64,000 bases of DNA from Megachile rotundata. Taxonomy: Eukaryota > Arthropoda > Insecta > Hymenoptera > Megachilidae. The notes beneath the pieces were generated by a model, which did no database searches, was not told the DNA's origin, and was given only the letters and a program-made list of their open reading frames with translations. The translations under genes were made by a program, and so were the position numbers. The stretch is from positions 1 through 64,000 of the forward strand of contig NW_027473587.1 of assembly GCF_050947335.1 (NCBI RefSeq). Direction: 5' to 3'. The stretch's first letter is position 1, and every line of letters starts with the position of its first letter. Shown here in pieces: positions 27,806 through 44,156 of this stretch.

Positions 27806-30295
27806 ACGACAATTACTATACTCATTACTGTTATTATTATCAATCTAACTCATATTATTAGTCATATTATGCTCATATGATCGATAGAACGACAATTACT
27901 ATACTCATTACTCTTATTATTATCAATGTAACTCATATTATTAGCTATATTATGCTTATATGATCGATACAACGACATTTACTAAACTTATTACACTCAC
28001 TATTATCAATCTAACTCATATTATTAACCATATTATGCAGATATGATCGATAGAACGACAATTACTATACTCATTACTCTTATTATTATCAATCTAACTC
28101 ATATTATTAGCCATATTATGCTTATATGATCGATAGAACGACAATTACTATACTTATTACTCTTATTATTATCAATGTAACTCATATTATTAGCTATATT
28201 ATGCTTATATGATCGATAGAACGACATTTACTAAACTTATTACACTCACTATTGTCAATGTAACTCATATTATTAACCATATTATGCAGATATGATCGAT
28301 AGAACGACAATTACTATACTCATTACTCTTATTATTATCAATCTAACTCATATTATTAACCATATTATGCAGATATGATCGATAGAACGACAATTACTAG
28401 ACTCATTACACTCACTTTTATCAATCTAACTCATATTATTAGCCATATTATGCTTATATGATCGATAGAACGACAATTACTGTACTTATTACTCTTATTA
28501 TTATCAATCTAACTCATATTATTAGCCATATTATGCTTATATGATCGATAGAACGACAATTACTATACTCATTACTCTTATTATTATCAATCTCACTCAT
28601 ATTATTAGCCATATTATGCTTATATTATCGATAGAACGACAATTACTAAACTTATTACACTCACTGTTATCATTCTAACTAATATTATTAACCATATTAT
28701 GCAGATATGATCGATAGAACGACAATTACTATACTCATTACTCTTATTATTATCAATCTAACTCATATTATTAGCCATATTATGCTTATATGATCGATAG
28801 GACGACAATTACTATACTCATTACTGTTATTATTATCAATCTAACTCATATTATTAGCCATATTATGCTTATATGATCGATAGAACGACAATTACTGTAC
28901 TTATTACTCTTATTATTATCAATCTAACTCATATTATTAGCCATATTATGGTTATATGTCCGATAGAACGACAATTACTATACTCATTACTCTTATTATT
29001 ATCAATCTAACTCATATTATTAGCCATATTATGCCCATATGACCGATAGAACGACAATTACTATACTTATTACACTCACTATTACCAATCTAACTAATAT
29101 TATTAGCCATATTATGCTTATATGATCGATAGGACGACAATTACTATACTCATTACTGTTATTATTATCAATCTAACTCATATTATTAGCCATATTATGC
29201 TTATATGATCGATAGAACGACAATTACTATACTCATTACTCTTATTATTATCAATCTCACTCATATTATTAGCCATATTATGCTTATATTATCGATAGAA
29301 CGACAATTACTAAACTTATTACACTCACTATTATCAATCTAACTCATATTATTAACCATATTATGCAGATATGATCGATAGAACGACAATTACTATACTC
29401 ATTACTCTTATTATTATCAATCTAACTCATATTATTTGCCATATTATGCTTATATGATCGATAGAACGACAATTACTATACTCATTACTCTTATTATTAT
29501 CAATCTAACTCATATTATTAGCCATATTATGCTTATATGATCGATAGTACGACAATTACTATACGCATTACTCTTACTATTATCAATCTAACTCATATTA
29601 TTAGCCATATTCTGCTTATATGATCGATAGTACGACAATTACTATACTCATTACTCTTACTATTATCAATCTAACTCATATTATTAGCCATATTCTGCTT
29701 ATATGATCGATAGAACGACAATTACTATACTTATTACACTCACTATTATCAATCTAACTCATATTATTAGCCATATTATGCTCATATGACCGATAGAACG
29801 ACAATTACTATACTTATTACACTCACTATTACCAATCTAACTCATATTATTAGCCATATTATGCTTATATGATCGATAGTACGACAATTACTATACGCAT
29901 TACTCTTACTATTATCAATCTAACTCATATTATTAGCCATATTCTGCTTATATGATCGATAGAACGATAATTACTATACTTATTACACTCACTATTATCA
30001 ATCTAACTCATATTATTAGCCATATTATGCTTATATGATCGATAGAACGACAGTTACTATACATATTACTCTAATTATTATCAATCTAACTCATATTATT
30101 AGCCATATTATGCTTATATGATCGATAGGACGACAATTACTATACTCATTACTGTTATTACTATCAATCTAACTCATATTATTAGGCATACTATGCTTAT
30201 ATGATCGATAGAACGATAATTACTATACATATTACTCTTATTATTATCAATCTAACTCATATTATTAGCCATATTATGCTTATATGATCGATAGG
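27806..30295. repeat. Region Ib second copy, with shifted register
   Basis: Monomers 336-341 match 60-65 (276 units apart), 343-349 match 66-72 (277 apart), and 353-357 and 361-365 match 73-77 and 81-85 (280 apart). The spacing steps up at monomer 342, an added monomer joining a ctcattac front to an attaaccat/gcagatatg end, and again at monomers 350-352, which resemble the k-type series of the 18-unit HOR. The steps give the sites of two insertions of one and three monomers. Confidence 0.78.
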
Positions 30296-33200
30296 ACGAC
30301 AATTACTATACTCTTTACTGTTATTATTATCAATTTAACTCATATTATTAGCCATATTATGCTTATATGATCGATAGGACGACAATTACTATACTCATTA
30401 CTGTTATTATTATGAATCTAACTCATATTATTAGCCATATTATGCTTATATGATCGATAGAACGACAATTACTATACTTATTACTCTTATTATTATCAAT
30501 GTAACTAATATTATTAGCTATATTATGCTTATATGATCGATAGAACGACATTTACTAAACTTATTACACTCACTGTTATCAATGTAACTCATATTATTAA
30601 CCATATTATGCAGATATGATCGATAGAACGACAATTACTATACTCATTACTCTTATTATTATCAATCTAACTCATATTATTAGCCATATTATGGTTATAT
30701 GACCGATAGAACGACAATTACTATACTTATTACTCTTATTATTATCAATCTAACTCATATTATTAGCCACATTATGCTTATATGATCGATAGTACGACAA
30801 TTACTATACTCATTACTCTTACTATTATCAATCTAACTCATATTATTAGCCATATTCTGCTTATATGATCGATAGAACGACAATTACTATACTTATTACA
30901 CTCACTATTATCAATCTAACTCATATTATTAGCCATATTCTGCTTATATGATCGATAGAACGACAATTACTATACTTATTACACTCACTATTATCAATCT
31001 AACTCATATTATTAGCCATATTATGCTTATATGATCGATAGAACGACAGTTACTATACATATTACTCTTATTATTATCAATCTAACTCATATTATTAGCC
31101 ATATTATGCTCATATGACCGATAGAACGACAATTACTATACTTATTACACTCACTATTACCAATCTAACTCATATTATTAGCCATATTATGCTTATATGA
31201 TCGATAGTACGACAATTACTATACGCATTACTCTTACTATTATCAATCTAACTCATATTATTAGCCATATTCTGCTTATATGATCGATAGAACGATAATT
31301 ACTATACTTATTACACTCACTATTATCAATCTAACTCATATTATTAGCCATATTATGCTTATATGATCGATAGAACGACAGTTACTATACATATTACTCT
31401 AATTATTATCAATCTAACTCATATTATTAGCCATATTATGCTTATATGATCGATAGGACGACAATTACTATACTCATTACTGTTATTACTATCAATCTAA
31501 CTCATATTATTAGGCATACTATGCTTATATGATCGATAGAACGATAATTACTATACATATTACTCTTATTATTATCAATCTAACTCATATTATTAGCCAT
31601 ATTATGCTTATATGATCGATAGGACGACAATTACTATACTCTTTACTGTTATTATTATCAATTTAACTCATATTATTAGCCATATTATGCTTATATGATC
31701 GATAGGACGACAATTACTATACTCATTACTGTTATTATTATGAATCTAACTCATATTATTAGCCATATTATGCTTATATGATCGATAGAACGACAATTAC
31801 TATACTTATTACTCTTATTATTATCAATGTAACTAATATTATTAGCTATATTATGCTTATATGATCGATAGAACGACATTTACTAAACTTATTACACTCA
31901 CTGTTATCAATGTAACTCATATTATTAACCATATTATGCAGATATGATCGATAGAACGACAATTACTATACTCATTACTCTTATTATTATCAATCTAACT
32001 CATATTATTAGCCATATTATGGTTATATGACCGATAGAACGACAATTACTATACTTATTACTCTTATTATTATCAATCTAACTCATATTATTAGCCACAT
32101 TATGCTTATATGATCGATAGTACGACAATTACTATACTCATTACTCTTACTATTATCAATCTAACTCATATTATTAGCCATATTCTGCTTATATGATCGA
32201 TAGAACGACAATTACTATACTTATTACACTCACTATTATCAATCTAACTCATATTATTAGCCATATTATGCTTATATGATCGATAGAACGACAATTACTA
32301 TACTCATTACTCCTATTATTATCAATCTAACTCATATTATTAGCCATATTATGGTTATATGACCGATAGAACGACAATTACTATACTTATTACTCTTATT
32401 ATTATCAATCTAACTCATATTATTAGCCATATTATGCCCATATGACCGATAGAACGACAATTACTATACTTATTACACTCACTATTACCAATCTAACTAA
32501 TATTATTAGCCATATTATGCTTATATGATCGATAGGACGACAATTACTATACTCATTACTGTTATTATTATCAATCTAACTCATACTATTAGCCATATTA
32601 TGCTTATATGATCGATAGAACGACAATTACTATACTCATTACTCTTATTATTATCAATCTCACTCATATTATTAGCCATATTATGCTTATATTATCGATA
32701 GAACGACAATTACTAAACTTATTACACTCACTATTATCAATCTAACTCATATTATTAACCATATTATGCAGATATGATCGATAGAACGACAATTACTATA
32801 CTCATTACTCTTATTATTATCAATCTAACTCATATTATTTGCCATATTATGCTTATATGATCGATAGAACGACAATTACTATACTCATTACTCTTATTAT
32901 TATCAATCTAACTCATATTATTAGCCATATTATGCTTATATGATCGATAGTACGACAATTACTATACGCATTACTCTTACTATTATCAATCTAACTCATA
33001 TTATTAGCCATATTCTGCTTATATGATCGATAGTACGACAATTACTATACTCATTACTCTTACTATTATCAATCTAACTCATATTATTAGCCATATTCTG
33101 CTTATATGATCGATAGAACGACAATTACTATACTTATTACACTCACTATTATCAATCTAACTCATATTATTAGCCATATTATGCTCATATGACCGATAGA

Positions 33201-33698
33201 ACGACAATTACTATACTTATTACACTCACTATTACCAATCTAACTCATATTATTAGCCATATTATGCTTATATGATCGATAGTACGACAATTACTATACG
33301 CATTACTCTTACTATTATCAATCAAACTCATATTATTAGCCATATTCTGCTTATATGATCGATAGAACGATAATTACTATACTTATTACACTCACTATTA
33401 TCAATCTAACTCATATTATTAGCCATATTATGCTTATATGATCGATAGAACGACAGTTACTATACATATTACTCTAATTATTATCAATCTAACTCATATT
33501 ATTAGCCATATTATGCTTATATGATCGATAGGACGACAATTACTATACTCATTACTGTTATTACTATCAATCTAACTCATATTATTAGGCATACTATGCT
33601 TATATGATCGATAGAACGATAATTACTATACATATTACTCTTATTATTATCAATCTAACTCATATTATTAGCCATATTATGCTTATATGATCGATAGG
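30296..33698. repeat. 16-unit and 25-unit repeats sharing one private variant
   Basis: The ctctttactg monomer with caatttaactc occurs at 30296, 31624 and 33699, that is after 16 (1328 bp) and 25 (2075 bp) monomers. The 16-unit stretch is a shortened form of the 25-unit one. The longer form keeps the tctcactc and ttatttgcc monomers inherited from 29217-29465. Monomer 373 (30877-30959) is a chimera where the short form was cut. Confidence 0.8.
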
Positions 33699-35192
33699 AC
33701 GACAATTACTATACTCTTTACTGTTATTATTATCAATTTAACTCATATTATTAGCCATATTATGCTTATATGATCGATAGGACGACAATTACTATACTCA
33801 TTACTGTTATTATTATGAATCTAACTCATATTATTAGCCATATTATGCTTATATGATCGATAGAACGACAATTACTATACTTATTACTCTTATTATTATC
33901 AATGTAACTAATATTATTAGCTATATTATGCTTATATGATCGATAGAACGACATTTACTAAACTTATTACACTCACTGTTATCAATGTAACTCATATTAT
34001 TAACCATATTATGCAGATATGATCGATAGAACGACAATTACTATACTCATTACTCTTATTATTATCAATCTAACTCATATTATTAGCCATATTATGGTTA
34101 TATGACCGATAGAACGACAATTACTATACTTATTACTCTTATTATTATCAATCTAACTCATATTATTAGCCACATTATGCTTATATGATCGATAGTACGA
34201 CAATTACTATACTCATTACTCTTACTATTATCAATCTAACTCATATTATTAGCCATATTCTGCTTATATGATCGATAGAACGACAATTACTATACTTATT
34301 ACACTCACTATTATCAATCTAACTCATATTATTAGCCATATTATGCTTATATGATCGATAGAACGACAATTACTATACTCATTACTCCTATTATTATCAA
34401 TCTAACTCATATTATTAGCCATATTATGGTTATATGACCGATAGAACGACAATTACTATACTTATTACTCTTATTATTATCAATCTAACTCATATTATTA
34501 GCCATATTATGCCCATATGACCGATAGAACGACAATTACTATACTTATTACACTCACTATTACCAATCTAACTAATATTATTAGCCATATTATGCTTATA
34601 TGATCGATAGGACGACAATTACTATACTCATTACTGTTATTATTATCAATCTAACTCATATTATTAGCCATATTATGCTTATATGATCGATAGAACGACA
34701 ATTACTATACTCATTACTCTTATTATTATCAATCTAACTCATATTATTAGCCATATTATGATTATATGATCGATAGTACGACAATTACTATACGCATTAC
34801 TCTTACTATTATCAATCTAACTCATATTATTAGCCATATTCTGCTTATATGATCGATAGAACGACAATTACTATACTTATTACACTCACTATTATCAATC
34901 TAACTCATATTATTAGCCATATTATGCTTATATGATCGATAGAACGACAGTTACTATACATATTGCTCTTAATATTATCAATCTAACTCATATTATTAGC
35001 CATATTATGCTTATATGATCGATAGGACGACAATTACTATACTCATTACTGTTATTACTATCAATCTAACTCATATTATTAGGCATATTATGCTTATATG
35101 ATCGATAGAACGATAATTACTATACATATTACTCTTATTATTATCAATCTAACTCATATTATTAGCCATATTATGCTTATATGATCGATAGG
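33699..35192. repeat. Third copy of the 18-unit HOR
   Basis: Monomers 407-424 follow the same order as 86-103 (7056-8549), 321 units (26,643 bp) away. They include the attatgattatatg monomer (419) and gctcttaatatt (422). Monomer 421 has atcaatctaac where the earlier copies have atcaacctaac, and monomer 407 has the caatttaactc change of the preceding block. Confidence 0.85.
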
Positions 35193-35773
35193 ACGACAAT
35201 TACTATACTCTTTACTGTTATTATTATCAATCTAACTCATATTATTAGCCATATTATGCTTATATGATCGATAGGACGACAATTACTATACTCATTACTG
35301 TTATTATTATGAATCTAACTCATATTATTAGCCATATTATGCTTATATGATCGATAGAACGACAATTACTATACTTATTACTCTTATTATTATCAATGTA
35401 ACTAATATTATTAGCTATATTATGCTTATATGATCGATAGAACAACATTTACTAAACTTATTACACTCACTATTATCAATGTAACTCATATTATTAACCA
35501 TATTATGCAGATATGATCGATAGAACGACAATTACTATACTCATTACTCTTATTATTATCAATCTAACTCATATTATTAACCATATTATGCAGATATGAT
35601 CGATAGAACGACAATTACTATACTCATTACTCTTATTATTATCAATCTAACTCATATTATTAACCATATTATGCAGATATGATCGATAGAACGACAATTA
35701 CTAGACTCATTACTCTTATTATTATCAATCTAACTCATATTATTAGCCATATTATGCTTATATGATCGATAGA
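35193..35773. repeat. Transition from domain I to domain II
   Basis: Monomers 425-428 begin another 18-unit series (ctctttactg, ttatgaatc, aatgtaactaat, acatttactaaac). Monomers 429 and 430 are two like copies of a ctcattac front with the attaaccat/gcagatatg end, and 431 has actagactc. After this point the ctctttactg, ttatgaatc and acgacagttac variants were not seen again. No change of period or orientation marks the boundary. Confidence 0.72.
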
Positions 35774-36520
35774 ACGACAATTACTATACTCATTACTCTT
35801 ATTATTATCAATCTAACTCATATTATTAGCTATATTATGCTTATATGATCGATAGAACGACATTTACTAAACTTATTACACTCACTATTATCAATCTAAC
35901 TCATATTATTAGCCATATTATGCTTATATGATCGAAAGAACGACAATTACTGTACTTATTACTCTTATTATTATCAATCTAACTCATATTATTAGCCATA
36001 TTATGCTTATATGATCGATAGAACGACAATTACTATACTTATTACACTCAGTATTATCAATCTAACTCATATTATTAGCAATATTATGCTTATATGATCT
36101 ATAGAACGACGATTACTACACATATTACTCTTATTATTATCAATCTAACTCATATTATTAGCCATATTATGCTTATATGATCGATAGGACGACAATTACT
36201 ATATTCATTACTGTTATTATTATCAATCTAACTCATATTATTAGGCATATTATGCTTATATGATCGATAGAACGATAATTACTATACATATTACTCTTAT
36301 TATTATCAATCTAACTCATATTATTAGCCATATTATGCTTATATGATCGATAGAACGACAATTACTATACTTATTACACTCAGTATTATCAATTTAACTC
36401 ATATTATTAGCAATATTATGCTTATATGATCGATAGAACGACGATTACTATACATATTACTCTTATTATTATCAATCTAACTCATATTATTAGCCATATT
36501 ATGCTTATATGATCGATAGA
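35774..36520. repeat. Partial copy of the domain II block tail
   Basis: Monomers 432-440 match 516-524 (42746-43492), 84 units apart, in order and with the private gatcgaaag ending, cactcagtattatc, acgacgattac and ctatattcatt variants. Monomer 436 adds actacacat and its left neighbour ends gatctatag. This is the leftmost appearance of the domain II variant set. Confidence 0.75.
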
Positions 36521-36686
36521 ACGATAATTACTATACATATTACTCTTATTATTATCAATCTAACTCATATTATTAGCCATATTATGGTTATGTAATCGAT
36601 AGGACGACAATTACTATACTCATTACTGTTATTATTATCAATCTAACTCATATTATTAGCCATATTATGCTTATATGATCGATAGA

Positions 36687-39600
36687 ACGACAATTACTAT
36701 ACTTATTACTCTTATTATTATCAATGTAACTCATATTATTAGCTATATTATGCTTATATGATCGATAGAACGACAATTACTATACTCATTACTCTTATTA
36801 TTATCAATGTAACTCATATTATTAGCTGTATTATGCTTATACGATCGATAGAACGACATTTACTAAACTTATTACACTCACTATTATCAATCCAACTCAT
36901 ATTATTAACCATATTATGCAGATATGATCGATAGAACGACAATTACTATACTCATTACTCTTATTATTATCAATCTAACTCATATTATTAGCCATATTAT
37001 GCTTATATGATCGATAGGACGACAATTACTATTCTCATTACTGTTATTATTGTCAATCTAACTCATATTATTAGCCATATTATGCTTACATGATCGATAG
37101 AACGACAATTACTATACTTATTACTTTTATTATTATCAATGTAACTCATATTATTAGCTATATTATGCTTATATGATCGATAGAACGACATTTACTAAAC
37201 TTATTACACTCACTATTATCAATGTAACTCATATTATTAACCATATTATGCAGATATGATCGATAGAACGACAATTACTATACTCACTACTCTTATTATT
37301 ATCAATGTAACTCATATTATTAACCATATTATGCAGATATGATCGATAGAACGACAATTACTATACTCATTACTGTTATTACTATCAATCTAACTCATAT
37401 TATTAGCCATATTATGGTTATATGACCGATAGAACGACAATTACTATACTTATTACTCTTATTATTATCAATCTAACTCATATTATTAGCCATATTATGC
37501 TTACATGATCGATAGAACGACAATTACTATACTTATTACTTTTATTATTATCAATGTAACTCATATTATTAGCTATATTATGCTTATATGATCGATAGAA
37601 CGACATTTACTAAACTTATTACACTCACTATTATCAATGTAACTCATATTATTAGCTATATTATGCTTATATGATCGATAGAACGACATTTACTAAACTT
37701 ATTACACTCACTATTATCAATCTAACTCATATTATTAACCATATTATGCAGATATGATCGATAGAACGACAATTACTATACCCATTACTCTTATTATTAT
37801 CAATCTAACTCATATTATTAGCCATATTATGGTTATATGACCGATAGAACGACAATTACTATACTTATTACTCTTATTATTATCAATCTAACTCATATTA
37901 TTAGCCACATTATGCTTATATGATCGATAGAACGACATTTACTAAACTTATTACACTCACTATTATCAATCTAACTCATATTATTAGCCATATTATGCTT
38001 ATATGATCGATAGAACGACAATTACTGTACTTATTACTCTTATTATTATCAATCTAACTCATATTATTAGCTATATTATGCTTATATGATCGATAGAACG
38101 ACATTTACTAAACTTATTACACTCACTATTATCAATCTAACTCATATTATTAGCCATATTATGCTTATATGATCGATAGAACGACAATTACTGTACTTAT
38201 TACTCTTATTATTATCAATGTAACTCATATTATTAGCTATCTTATGCTTATATGATCGATAGAATGACATTTACTAAACTTATTACACTCACTGTTATCA
38301 ATGTAACTCATATTATTAACCATATTATGCAGATATGATCGATAGAACGACAATTACTATACTCATTACTCTTATTATTATCAATCTATTTCATATTATT
38401 AGCCACATTATGCTTATATGATCGATAGTACGACAATTACTATACTCATTACTCTTACTATTATCAATCTAACTCATATTATTAGCCATATTATGCTTAT
38501 ATGATCGATAGAACGACAATTACTATACTTATTACTCTTATTATTATCAATGTAACTCATATTATTAGCTATATTATGCTTATATGATCGATAGAACGAC
38601 AATTACTATACTCATTACTCTTATTATTATCAATGTAACTCATATTATTAGCTGTATTATGCTTATACGATCGATAGAACGACATTTACTAAACTTATTA
38701 CACTCACTATTAGCAATCTAACTCATATTATTAACCATATTATGCAGATATGATCGATAGAACGACAATTACTATACTCATTACTCTTATTATTATCAAT
38801 CTAACTCATATTATTAGCCATATTATGCTTATATGATCGATAGGACGACAATTACTATTCTCATTACTGTTATTATTATCAATCTAACTCATATTATTAG
38901 CCATATTATGCTTACATGATCGATAGAACGACAATTACTATACTTATTACTTTTATTATTATCAATGTAACTCATATTATTAGCTATATTATGCTTATAT
39001 GATCGATAGAACGACATTTACTAAACTTATTACACCCACTATTATCAATGTAACTCATATTATTAACCATATTATGCAGATATGATCGATAGAACGACAA
39101 TTACTATACTCACTACTCTTATTATTATCAATGTAACTCATATTATTAACCATATTATGCAGATATGATCGATAGAACGACAATTACTATACTCATTACT
39201 GTTATTACTATCAATCTAACTCATATTATTAACCATATTATGCTTATATGATCGATAGAACGATAATTACTATACATATTACTCTTATTATTATCAATCT
39301 AACTCATATTATTAGCCATATTATGGTTATATGGTCGATAGGACGACAATTACTATACTCATTACTGTTATTATTATCAATCTAACTCATATTATTAGCC
39401 ATATTATGCTTATATGATCGATAAAACGACAATTACTATATTTATTACTCTTACTATTATCAATGTAACTCATATTATTAGCTATATTATGCTTATATGA
39501 TCGATAGAACGACATTTACTAAACTTATTACACTCACTATTATCAATCTAACTCATATTATTAACCATATTATGCAGATATGATCGATAGAACGACAATT

Positions 39601-40338
39601 ACTATACCCATTACTCTTATTATTATCAATCTAACTCATATTATTAGCCATATTATGGTTATATGACCGATAGAACGACAATTACTATACTTATTACTCT
39701 TATTATTATCAATCTAACTCATATTATTAGCCACATTATGGTTATATGATCGATAGAACGACATTTACTAAACTTATTACACTCACTATTATCAATCTAA
39801 CTCATATTATTAGCCATATTATGCTTATATGATCGATAGAACGACAATTACTGTACTTATTACTCTTATTATTATCAATCTAACTCATATTATTAGCTAT
39901 ATTATGCTTATATGATCGATAGAACGACATTTACTAAACTTATTACACTCACTATTATCAATCTAACTCATATTATTAGCCATATTATGCTTATATGATC
40001 GATAGAACGACAATTACTGTACTTATTACTCTTATTATTATCAATGTAACTCATATTATTAGCTATCTTATGCTTATATGATCGATAGAACGACATTTAC
40101 TAAACTTATTACACTCACTGTTATCAATGTAACTCATATTATTAACCATATTATGCAGATATGATCGATAGAACGACAATTACTATACTCATTACTCTTA
40201 TTATTATCAATCTATTTCATATTATTAGCCACATTATGCTTATATGATCGATAGTACGACAATTACTATACTCATTACTCTTACTATTATCAATCTAACT
40301 CATATTATTAGCCATATTATGCTTATATGATCGATAGA
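36687..40338. repeat. 22-unit (1826-bp) HOR, two tandem copies
   Basis: Copies are monomers 443-464 (36687-38512) and 465-486 (38513-40338). Shared private variants are agctgtattatgc with cttatacgatcg (444 and 466), cttacatgatcg with acttttatt, acccattac (456 and 478) and caatctatttc (463 and 485). Eighteen of the 22 monomers correspond. Monomers 451-454 and 473-476 differ: the second copy carries the atatggtcg and gataaaacg types instead. Confidence 0.8.
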
Positions 40339-43300
40339 ACGACAATTACTATACTTATTACTCTTATTATTATCAATGTAACTCATATTATTAGCTATAT
40401 TATGCTTATATGATCGATAGAACGACATTTACTAAACTTATTACACTCACTGTTATCAATCTAACTCATATTATTAACCATATTATGCAGATATGATCGA
40501 TTGAACGACAATAACTATACTCATTACTCTTATTATTATCTATCTAACTCATATTATTAGCCATATTATGCTTATATGATCGATAGAACGACAATTACTG
40601 TACTTATTACTCCTATTATTATCAATCTAACTCATATTATTAGCCATATTCTGCTTATATGATCGATAGAACGACAATTACTATACTTATTACACTCAGT
40701 ATTATCAATCTAACTCTTATTATTAGCAATATTATGCTTATATGATCGATAGAACGACGATTACTATACATATTACTCTTATTATTATCAATCTAACTCA
40801 TATTATTAGCCATATTATGCTTATATGATCGATAGGACGACAATTACTATACTCATTACTGTTATTATTATCAATCTAACTCATATTATTAGGCATATTA
40901 TGCTTATATGATCGATAGAACGATAATTACTATACATATTACTCTTATTATTATCAATCTAACTCATATTATTTGCCACATTATGGTTATATGATCGATA
41001 GGACGACAATTACTATACTCATTACTGTTATTATTATCAATCTAACTCATATTATTAGCCATATTATGCTTAATTGATCGATAGAACGACAATTACTATA
41101 CTTATTACTCTTATTATTATCAATGTAACTCATATTATTAGCTATATTATGCTTATATGATCGATAGAACGACATTTACTAAACTTATTACACTCACTAT
41201 TATCAATCTAACTCATATTATTAACCATATTATGCGGATATGATCGATAGAACGACAATTACTATACTCATTACTCTTATTATTATCAATCTAACTCATA
41301 TTATTAGCCATATTATGGTTATATGACCGATAGAACGACAATTACTATACTTATTACTCTTATTATTATCAATCTAACTCATATTATTAGCTATATTATG
41401 CTTATATGATCGATAGAACGACATTTACTAAACTTATTACACTCACTATTATCAATCTAACTCATATTATTAGCCATATTATGCTTATATGATCGATAGA
41501 ACGACAATTACTGTACTTATTACTCTTATTATTATCAATCTAACTCATATTATTAGCCATATTATGCTTATATGATCGATAGAACGACAATTACTATACT
41601 CATTACTCTTATTATTATCAATCTAACTCATATTATTAGCTATATTATGCTTATATGATCGATAGAACGACATTTACTGAACATATTACACTCACTATTA
41701 TCAATGTAACTCATATTATTAACCATATTTTGCAGATATGATCGATAGAACGACAATTACTATACTCACTACTGTTATTATTATCAATGTAACTCATATT
41801 ATTAACCATATTATGCAGATATGATCGATAGAACGACAATTACTATACTCATTACTCTTATTATTATCAATCTAACTCATATTATTAACCATATTATGCA
41901 GATATGATCGATAGAACGACAATTACTAGACGCATTACTCTTATTGTTATCAATCTAACTCATATTATTAGCCATATTATGCTTATATGATCGATAGAAC
42001 GACAATTACTGTACTTATTACTCTTATTATTATCAATGTAACTCATATTATTAGCTATCTTATGCTTATATGATCGATAGAACGACATTTACTAAACTTA
42101 TTACACTCACTGTTATCAATGTAACTCATATTATTAACTATATTATGCAGATATGATCGATAGAACGACAATTACTGTACTTATTACTCTTATTATTATC
42201 AATGTAACTCATATTATTAGCTATCTTATGCTTATATGATCGATAGAACGACATTTACTAAACTTATTACACTCACTGTTATCAATGTAACTCATATTAT
42301 TAACCATATTATGCAGATATGATCGATAGAACGACAATTACTATACTCATTACTCTTATTATTATCAATCTAACTCATATTATTAACCATATTATGCAGA
42401 TATGATCGATAGAACGACAATTACTAGACTCATTACTCTTATTATTATCAATCTAACTCATATTATTAGCCATATTATGCTTATATGATCGATAGAACGA
42501 CAATTACTATACTCATTACTCTTATTATTATCAATCTAACTCATATTATTAGCTATATTATGCTTATATGATCGATAGAACGACATTTACTAAACTTATT
42601 ACACTCACTATTATCAATCTAACTCATATTATTAGCCATATTATGCTTATATGATCGATAGAACGACAATTACTGTACTTATTACTCTTATTATTATCAA
42701 TCTAACTCATATTATTAGCCATATTATGCTTATATGATCGATAGAACGACAATTACTATACTCATTACTCTTATTATTATCAATCTAACTCATATTATTA
42801 GCTATATTATGCTTATATGATCGATAGAACGACATTTACTAAACTTATTACACTCACTATTATCAATCTAACTCATATTATTAGCCATATTATGCTTATA
42901 TGATCGAAAGAACGACAATTACTGTACTTATTACTCTTATTATTATCAATCTAACTCATATTATTAGCCATATTATGCTTATATGATCGATAGAACGACA
43001 ATTACTATACTTATTACACTCAGTATTATCAATCTAACTCATATTATTAGCAATATTATGCTTATATGATCGATAGAACGACGATTACTATACATATTAC
43101 TCTTACTATTATCAATCTAACTCATATTATTAGCCATATTATGCTTATATGATCGATAGGACGACAATTACTATATTCATTACTGTTATTATTATCAATC
43201 TAACTCATATTATTAGGCATATTATGCTTATATGATCGATAGAACGATAATTACTATACATATTACTCTTATTATTATCAATCTAACTCATATTATTAGC

Positions 43301-44156
43301 CATATTATGCTTATATGATCGATAGAACGACAATTACTATACTTATTACACTCAGTATTATCAATCTAACTCATATTATTAGCAATATTATGCTTATATG
43401 ATCGATAGAACGACGATTACTATACATATTACTCTTATTATTATCAATCTAACTCATATTATTAGCCATATTATGCTTATATGATCGATAGGACGACAAT
43501 TACTATACTCATTACTGTTATTATTATCAATCTAACTCATATTATTAGGCATATTATGCTTATATGATCGTTAGAACGATAATTACTATACATATTACTC
43601 TTATTATTATCAATCTAAATCATATTATTTGCCACATTGTGGTTATATGATCGATAGGACGACAATTACTATACTCATTACTGTTATTATTATCAATCTA
43701 ACTCATATTATTAGCCATATTATGCTTAATTGATCGATAGAACGACAATTACTATACTTATTACTCTTATTATTATCAATGTAACTCATATTATTAGCTA
43801 TATTATGCTTATATGATCGATAGAACGACATTTACTAAACTTATTACACTCACTATTATCAATCTAACTCATATTATTAACCATATTATGCGGATATGAT
43901 CGATAGAACGACAATTACTATACTCATTACTCTTATTATTATCAATCTAACTCATATTATTAGCCATATTATGGTTATATGACCGATAGAACGACAATTA
44001 CTATACTTATTACTCTTATTATTATCAATCTAACTCATATTATTAGCCATATTATGCTTATATGATCGATAGAACGATAATTACTATACATATTACTCTT
44101 ATTATTATCAATCTAACTCATATTATTAGCCATATTATGGTTATGTAATCGATAGG
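40339..44156. repeat. Domain II block, copy A (46 monomers)
   Basis: Monomers 487-532 form a long series with distinctive markers in order: ttgaacgacaataac, aactcttatt with cactcagtattatc, ttatttgcc, cttaattgatcg, gcggatatg, actagacgcatt with attgttatc, two copies of the 249-bp trimer, ctatattcatt, cacattgtggtt, and a last monomer ending ggttatgtaatcg. Copies B (50548-53950) and C (58765-62084) keep this order with deletions or expansions. Confidence 0.83.

Noticed and set aside
35193..35773. An assembly join as the cause of the domain boundary
   Set aside because: Not excluded, but not supported by sequence: phase and orientation continue exactly, and monomers 429-431 share types with both sides. 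Read evidence would be needed to argue for a join.
42497..42994. Independent origin of the 249-bp trimer here and at 60674
   Set aside because: The flanking monomers (actagactc on the left; the cacattgtgg series further right) also match, so these are copies of one locus and not separate events.
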